Source of the DNA: Pterois miles
Lineage: Eukaryota; Chordata; Actinopteri; Perciformes; Scorpaenidae
NCBI GenBank assembly: GCA_947000775.1
Contig: CAMQGK010000334.1
Coordinates: 1,421,001 to 1,485,000, forward strand
DNA length: 64,000 nt
Direction of reading: 5' to 3'
Every line of letters begins with the position of its first letter. Within the stretch, counting starts at the first letter, position 1. The notes beneath the pieces were generated by a model. It had not been told where the DNA came from. It saw only the letters and a program-made list of their open reading frames with translations, and did no database searches. Shown here in pieces: positions 57,070 to 64,000 of the stretch. Made by a program: the position numbers and the translations under genes.

Positions 57070-60000
57070 TATAATAACAATAAAGGTAAGAAAAAAGTAA
57101 AATAAGTAAAATAAAATATTGCAGGGGTTGGTATTGAGACAAAAATAAATTGGATAAAGACATTAAAATGGGAGCACAAAATTTAAGTTTTAACAGCTTT
57201 TGGATTTCTAAAATGGGAAATTGATCGAATATATTTCTTTTTTGAAGACAATGAAGTGTGGTTTGGTTGTGGAGAATTTAAATTTCTGAATATACAATTT
57301 AGCTAAAAATAAAACCAGATCAATGAAGAATTATCCTTTCCGATGTTTACTGTCAAAAGATAAAATGAAAAAAAAAGAAAACATTTTCTAATCGGAGGTC
57401 AAAAACAGAGAGAATCTCTTATGAAATAAAACTACAAATATCTTGCCACAGTTTTCTTGGAAAAATCCTATTTCCAAAACAGATGAATGGTTTCGGTGTG
57501 GGCATCACAGAAAGCACAGCTTAAATCAATATCATTTTGAATTTGATTAAAAAAAAACACCTTACTGGATAACAATGATGAATAATTATAAAGACACTTC
57601 TTTGACCTTGTTTACCAAAAAATATTTTTGTGAGAGTGACCAAACTTTTTTCCAGCATAAATGCTTTACACGACTGTTCCAAAGCGATATAGCAGGTGAG
57701 ACAGAAACAATATAGCATTGAAATAAAGTGCGGATCTTGCGGTTGTTTTTATAACAAGATGGGTTAAAACATACTTTTCCAGCAGGTGATTCAGTTACAT
57801 CAGTAGGTGGAACATCAGGACCCTCCTCCATTAATGGTGCCTTCAAATGGGGTCAGGTTTACTGTGTTCACTATGTGGGAAGTCATGGTTACTGCATGTG
57901 TTGCATTCAAGTAGTCGCTGCTAAGCAACAGTAATATTAATGTTACTGTCCAAGCTAATAAATGAGGTCGCTGAGAATATCAACATTTTCCTCAGACATT
58001 ATAAAAACAATTTATGATTAAAATTACAATATACTGTACAATATTAACTTATTATGCACCGATAAATGAAGTTCACTGGATTTCACCTTTTCTCACAATG
58101 TCAACAAACACGTCACAAGTCGTGAACGCTGAGCTTTCAGAAACTTTCCTCTCAGGAGGTTGTGAATATGAACACATTCATATGGGCCCTCCTCATAACA
58201 GGGTGAACACGACCTCATTTGAAGCCACCATGACACATTAACAGGAGGGAGACACTATTTAATGGGGAACAGACTTCAGCACAACACCAGCACTTGGTAC
58301 CGTAGATATAAAACGGTTTCATATTTACAGTATAGTTGTCATCCTTTTTTGACATTGGGTACAATGACCAGCTGGATGTCTCCCTCTGACAAATAAATAG
58401 TGTACGATTCAAGTTGTGAGGTTACTCAGGATTACTTGTTCTTTACTGTAGGTTCCACTATTTCTTACGCACCCCTTTCTTTCATTTTGTAGCCTAAGTG
58501 ACTTCCTTTTGTCTCTTTCATCCAAACTATGTTTTCCCCATCGATTTTGAAAGTTAAATTTCTGTTTCCACATATTGTCTCCTAACCACCTCCATCTAAC
58601 TTGTCTACTTTCTCATTTCCCACATGAACTCCTGACTGGCTCCCACTGAACTAGTAAATAATACGGTCTTGATGACATCCTTTTTCCGAGACCGATTTCC
58701 ACTCCCACTATAAATGGATGTAGAAATGCCCCTAATCACCTGTCAATGCCTCTGCCTGCTCCACTATTAGGTTATCTGTCAGTGAAAAGAACAGAAGGGC
58801 AAAGGAAAAGCACAATTTCACTTGAATTGGCGTGTTTCCAACCCAGTAGTGCCAGAGCAGCTGTCATTACGCTCGCCCATTTTGCACGAAATGTGACAAT
58901 TTATAGCTCCTATGTCGTTAACACATCACACGTACACCTGCCTGTAAACCATCATCCATGATATCTCAATCATCATTATCAAATGTCAGAAAGATGATCA
59001 GTGAATAGCGCACATATTGAAACAGACTTTGCAATTGCTTCACAATTGAGGATAAAATGAAAAGAGCACGGGCAATCAAATGCGGGCTTATTATAATGAG
59101 TAAAAATGCAGCACACAAATTAAAATGTAGTCTGCAAAAGAGCATTAGATATTTTGCAGAAAGTAAGCAAAAACAATTCAATCAGTGGAACTGGCATAAG
59201 CTCCATGTGTCATCCAATCATTCAATTAGTCGATTCATTAAATCAGGAAAAACAAACAAAAAAGCTATCAAAGCGGGTCAGGAAGGTTCAAAGGAAGTTT
59301 GTAAACCACATTTTAAATTGAAAATGAATGTACATTTTATGGAAACTAAAAAAAGTTAATCAGAGATAACATCAGTGATGACAGTCAGCCTGTTGTGAAG
59401 GACTAAAGTGAACATAACTAACATTTCCTGCATTAAACTGGTGAAATCATTTTTCATCCTCAACCTTAAAGTTGCCTCCACAGCAGCGCACAAACTATGC
59501 TAAGTATATATAAAAAATATGCCTTGAAGCTGTGTGTTTGTCCGATTACGAATCCAAAAACCCCAAATATAAATATTTAATGTACAATGACATAAAATAG
59601 CAAAAAGCAGAAAATCCTACGATCTGACAGGCTGGAGCTGACATTTGTGTCATTCTTTTGCTTGATAAATGACTTAAACAGATCAACAAATCAGTGAATC
59701 ATTTGACAGTTTTTTGGACAAAATGCTAATTTTACAGCCAACTGCTTCATCAGCAGCATATACACACACGGTCTATTTCCTGATGTCTGTGGACTTCAAA
59801 GCTCTGTTAACCAGAAGTGTGTTTACTGACGTGCTGACCTTCTGTCGTAGACGTTACATGGAGTTATAATCACAACTGCTGTCTTTTAATCCGGTGTGTT
59901 TGTGCATGTGTGTGTGCTAGTCAGCCAGTCATAACCTCACCGACGCTAATTGAGTGAGTCCAGAAATGAGAAGTGTGCACAGGTCCTCCCTAAGGGGTAA
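57070..60000. other. No gene seen
   Basis: AT-rich sequence. No exon pair, terminal repeat or RNA gene recognised. Confidence 0.4.
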
Positions 60001-62538
60001 ACAGTCAGAGCCCACATCCCACACATGCATGCATGCACGCAAACGCAATCTAACTTAATTGATTTTCTAAACACTTCCATACTTTATGGTCACTGCCAAA
60101 TGAAAACTCACTCAAATAGGTTGGAGGCTAATGTCAGATGAGGTAAAATTACTTCTGCCTGCACCTGCTGCGTTACACAACCTTTTAAAGTCCATTCAAA
60201 TGTTACAGCTGGAAAACTTTTTCCTCAGTCGGTCTTTTCGAGTGATGGCCCTTAAGATTCTTTATTCATTGCTTTGTTAGACGCTCTACTTTCTCTCTTT
60301 GATTTTATTCATTCGTTTCTTAAGAGATTTGTACAATGAGATCTGCCCAGCCTGAGAGATGGAGCCGGCCTCGGCCCCAGACATAGATTCACTGCTTTAT
60401 CATCCCACTGCTCTGTTTTGGTGGTGGCACAATCCATCATTTACTCTCGCTGCTTTAATGCATCCCAGTCATATCACAGACACGCCTTATTTCACAATGA
60501 AATTAAATGACAGAGAACCAATAATCAAATCATAATCTCCACTAAATGTTTTCATCAGTTTTATTTGTAAGGAGACAGTGGACAAAGATCTTTTAATAAA
60601 ACATTTCTTGTGTGAAAAACTGTGAGGGTGACAAAATAACAGTGTTGAACAGAAACTGAAGAGAAATACTTTGGGTACAGACACACTATAAGGTTTTTTG
60701 ACCATAGATAAGCCCATCAGACTGTTCTTGGCTGTGCTATCTGGTCAGAGGCTCACAGTATGAGTCTACCCAACAATTTTATTTCTGAAAAGTTCAAAGA
60801 TTTTCAACTGGACGCGCTCTGAGCAGCCACACAAAAAAGATGGAGAAAAAACACACTGGGTGCAGCATTTTTTTCCCTAGGTAGCCGCCGCTCCTCACTG
60901 GGAACAATTGAAAAAAAGATGCCGGCGCTAAGATAAAAACACTATATGGACACAGGCCCTTAGACACAGACTTCATCCTGAACTGAAAAAGCAGCTTTAA
61001 TAGATCATCATCCACTTTTATGACACAGTTTGCAAAGTCGTGTCTTTTCAAAATCATCTAGTGCAAACGCTGGATTTCAAAGAGGGGAAAAGTTAAATCA
61101 GTGATACTACACATATGAGTGAATCAAAAAAAATTAGCATTCATTCAGTTTACCAGATTTGTTTTCTGATGTGTAACTACAGCCTGAAACGCTTTGGTAA
61201 TAGCTCAGACCTCCGACTGCATTTGACATTGTGTCAACAAAACAAATTCACTTTTTTGTAGTTTTAATCTCTTATGTGCCAACAAACAATGAATGTGAAC
61301 CATTCTTAAGTGCCCTTTACACAAGCACAAAACGTTCGTGTTCATGAACAGTAAACATCAACAGTTAGAATAATTTATGTACAATTATACAGCTCAATTT
61401 CATTATTACAGCAAAGAAAAAAAATGTAATTACAGTAAGCACATTAAAAAGCTAGGACAGTATAATATCTGCGATTCATTAAAATTATAATAATAACATC
61501 ATGATTATTAGAATTGTCATTTCATGACCACTCTTAATTTGTTAGTGCCAAGATGCTTTTAGGAAATGGATACTATGGCAATAAATATAAATAAGGCAGA
61601 AAACAATAAATAACTTCCCAACAAATGAAACATACTGCTAAGTAAAATGAAGGGCTGAGGTTGTGAGGTGTGACCACTTCATGATTGCAGACCCTTGTTT
61701 CCCAGCAGTGAAATTCAATTTCAATTTATTTTGACAATTACACAGCTGAAAATGTCTTTATTAGACACCCGATTAGACTGTTATCAGGTCATTAAATAGG
61801 CGTTATCAGTAAGCACTACAGACGTGGCTCATTAGAGCCTGAATGAAATGAACTGAGTGAAACGTCACGTTTTGAACAGAAACAAAAACGCTTCTTGAAA
61901 CCAACGATCTGTCTTTGTGTTTGTAGTTATTTTAACCCAAAATGCAATGTTTTTAAGTATTTACACTTAAGTATTTTTCTTGTGTTTTGAGTCCATCCAT
62001 TGTCCCCAGCCTCCACCCTTTATATATACACAGTGCTTGACTTCCTCTTCTGCTCCTGTTATAATTACGACCATCGCTAGAGGTCGCTGCCGTATTCTCT
62101 CTGTCACCTACCATGTGAATGGAAGATAAAACCTACTGGTGGGTGTAGTAGGCCCCTTTTGATCCACATCTATGGGGCACCTATAGTGACTGATAACAAC
62201 GTTTTAATAGCCTGATAACAGTCCAGTTGGCTGATTTAATTTTTTTCTTCCATGATATGTCTCGTAACCAGCAACCTACCTTTGTGGTTTCCCAGTTCGA
62301 ACATAGCTGAAACGAGCACAGCATAATGAAAACACTGTGAAAAAAACCTGGTAGATGTCTGAGTGGGCAGTGCAAACACAGCCAAATACTCCCTTATGAC
62401 ATTTAACACTGTGACATTATGATGCATGCACTGACGAGGGATGTAAATAGTAGTTCTTAAGAGGTCAGCCAGCAACACAGCATTGTCCTCCACATGTAAA
62501 CAAACCGAGCAGGGAATGTTTAGCTCGCATTACAGCTG
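60001..62538. other. No gene seen
   Basis: A short ATG-led stretch at 60375 (MEPASAPDIDSLLYHP) is protein-like for a few codons but lacks splice or homology support. The remainder is AT-rich and unassigned. Confidence 0.35.
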
Positions 62539-62686
62539 CGGCTCTCAGTCCAGGTCCTCCGGAGCCACATTACTGCTGGCCGTCTACACTACCAGCGAGT
62601 TAATTGCATTCACCAGGTGTAAAACGACTCCCTGATTAGACAGCTGGAATGGAAATCAGGCCCCAATGCCCAGGACTGAGAGCCAC
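62539..62686. mobile_element. Short MITE (GGCTCTCAGTCC ends)
   Basis: Left CGGCTCTCAGTCCAGGTCCT and right CCCAGGACTGAGAGCCAC are inverted partners. The 148-bp interior contains GGAGCCACATTACTGCTGG and a GGAATGGAAATCAGG word, as in a common teleost MITE. Confidence 0.65.
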
Positions 62687-64000
62687 TCTGTTATAGATAC
62701 ACTGTATGACAATACAAGCTCTGGATAGGTAGTCTAAAGCAGGGCGGAGAGAAGGACGGAAAGACAGACCTGGGACATGATAGTGGAGGAAGGAAGATAA
62801 CTGATTATAAAGGAAAACAGGAACAAAAGGAGCTACTGAGTGGGATGCTAGGGGATAGAGGGTGGGATAAGCACAGTATAGGGAGAGAGTGAAGGGGAAT
62901 AAGGAGTGGATAGATGAAAAAAAAAGCTGAATATAGGGAGGAGAAAGATACAAGGACAGAAAGGAAAGAGAGAGAAAAGAAAGAGAGGAAATAGTGTGCA
63001 AGTGAAGCAGACCAGAGGGAGCAGAACTATCTTCCTTCAAGGATTTCCTTCACTTCTATCAGAAGTGTGCATCGCAACACAAAGACACACACTCACAATT
63101 TATACAACCTCCCTACAGCCTGGTGCTGTTTAGAGACAGACATGGTCAACAACTTCTCCAAAATCTAACATTTTCTGTAGATGCCGGGAGCGGTGAACTT
63201 CTGGCCAGTACTTAGCAGCAGCTCAGGCTACCACCTCCCTGTTAACATTATACGATTTGTTTACCCCAAAACCTACGTGGGAAAAGAAAAGGGCAAAAGG
63301 TCTCAACAGAGCAAATATATTCAGCAGCGGCAGATTGAAGAGGATGTTAAGCAGTCCAGTTGTTCACAAAGGTGGGTTATTCTCACTCAAAGTGTGAATA
63401 ATGTTTTACGACTCAGCAGGTCATGGCAGTTACAACAGATGTAAATCTCACTCAAAAGGTATGAGTCCTACTGTCCAAAAACAACTGGTCTTATTGTACC
63501 GACCGCCATCTTGTTGGATCAGTTTTTTTTTGTTTTTTTTTAAAAGATAACCTACACATCTGAGAGCAGGAAGACAAAGAAGGCTAGCATATAAGGACTG
63601 GGTATCCATGCTGATGCTTTTCCAAATGGGAGAGTTTGTAAAATCATGTTTCTTTCTTTTCATTATTTGATCAGGTAAACAACATTTGCTCCGTCACTTA
63701 CTTCCCGAGACTCCTCTCAATTGATGCCTCAGTAAAAACTGCCATAGAAAACATGTAAGCTAACTTGTTATGCCATTATTTGAAACATTTTTTCCTTTTG
63801 AATCCTCAAAGTGGATATTGATTTTATCATTTAGCAAAGCACCATTTGGGTCAATACCCAGCTCTAAAGAAGATTTGAAGGGCTTCATTCCAAAACCTGA
63901 TAGTTTTGTCCCTGTTTTGGAACAAATACAAAATGCTGGTTGCGGCAAATTTTAAAAATATTCTTCTGTTCAATGTCATTGTCTGATGTGTTTTGATTTT
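62687..64000. other. No gene; purine-rich patch
   Basis: 62740-63010 is AG-rich (GAAAGAGAGAGAAAAGAAAG), producing a spurious 134-codon minus-strand frame. 63770-63955 is open on both strands for about 60 codons with no recognisable product. Confidence 0.4.

Noticed and set aside
56701..57163. Pro/Ser-rich plus-strand and Arg/Gly/Glu-rich minus-strand frames
   Set aside because: Composition artefact of the polypyrimidine tract.
60375..60550. ATG-led peptide MEPASAPDIDSLLYHP as a possible exon
   Set aside because: Only a few codons look biased, there is no donor site in frame, and the rest reads as random sequence.
63760..63955. Open frames of about 60 codons on both strands
   Set aside because: Simultaneous openness on both strands, no motif and no splice sites. 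The SGFG word shared with 3548-3733 is too short to mean homology.

Overview
This window looks like intergenic or intronic nuclear DNA of a ray-finned fish, most likely a percomorph teleost. It is AT-rich and has no operon-like gene packing. It is dense in hAT-type terminal-repeat elements, Tc1-like transposons, a tRNA-headed SINE, LINE tails of teleost type, and long CA/GT and tetranucleotide microsatellites. The organism call is inference from repeat content, because no recognisable host gene is complete here.

Layout: 1-7.6 kb holds three hAT-like elements and a rearranged Tc1-like transposon whose left arm is an inverted copy of its right arm. 7.6-16.5 kb is mostly unremarkable, with a deleted hAT element, a 253-bp MITE and a perfect RFX-type X-box near 14.9 kb. 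One well-formed candidate coding exon lies at 16483-16579 (+). 18-26 kb holds LINE fragments, an 80-bp direct duplication around about 1.8 kb, a hAT copy with a long GT tract, and a broken coiled-coil gene on the minus strand. 28.5-41 kb is a graveyard of hAT and Tc1 relics, some with readable transposase, plus a tRNA-derived SINE. 43.2-43.5 kb is a SINE-like copy whose sequence looks corrupted by homopolymer expansion. 44-49 kb has more copies of the same hAT and MITE families, one containing a minisatellite. 53 kb has a LINE 3' end. 54.2-56.3 kb is a tandem array of a 23-bp unit (about 90 copies), each normally carrying a CAGCTG E-box. The array abuts a CpG-containing segment with a possible first exon on the minus strand and then a 290-bp polypyrimidine tract. 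57-64 kb shows little beyond one small MITE.

No set of genes acts together as a pathway here. The most informative structure is how one hAT family (TIR near TAGGGATGTTAATAATTAAC) has seeded two kinds of tandem repeat. Comparing its copies within this window, a GT microsatellite grew in one copy and an alternating 51/43-bp minisatellite in another, while a third copy keeps what looks like the unexpanded ancestral state of both. I did not find a convincing new multi-gene system, and most long open frames are artefacts of tandem repeats. Family names come from recognising terminal motifs and protein signatures by eye, so they are provisional.
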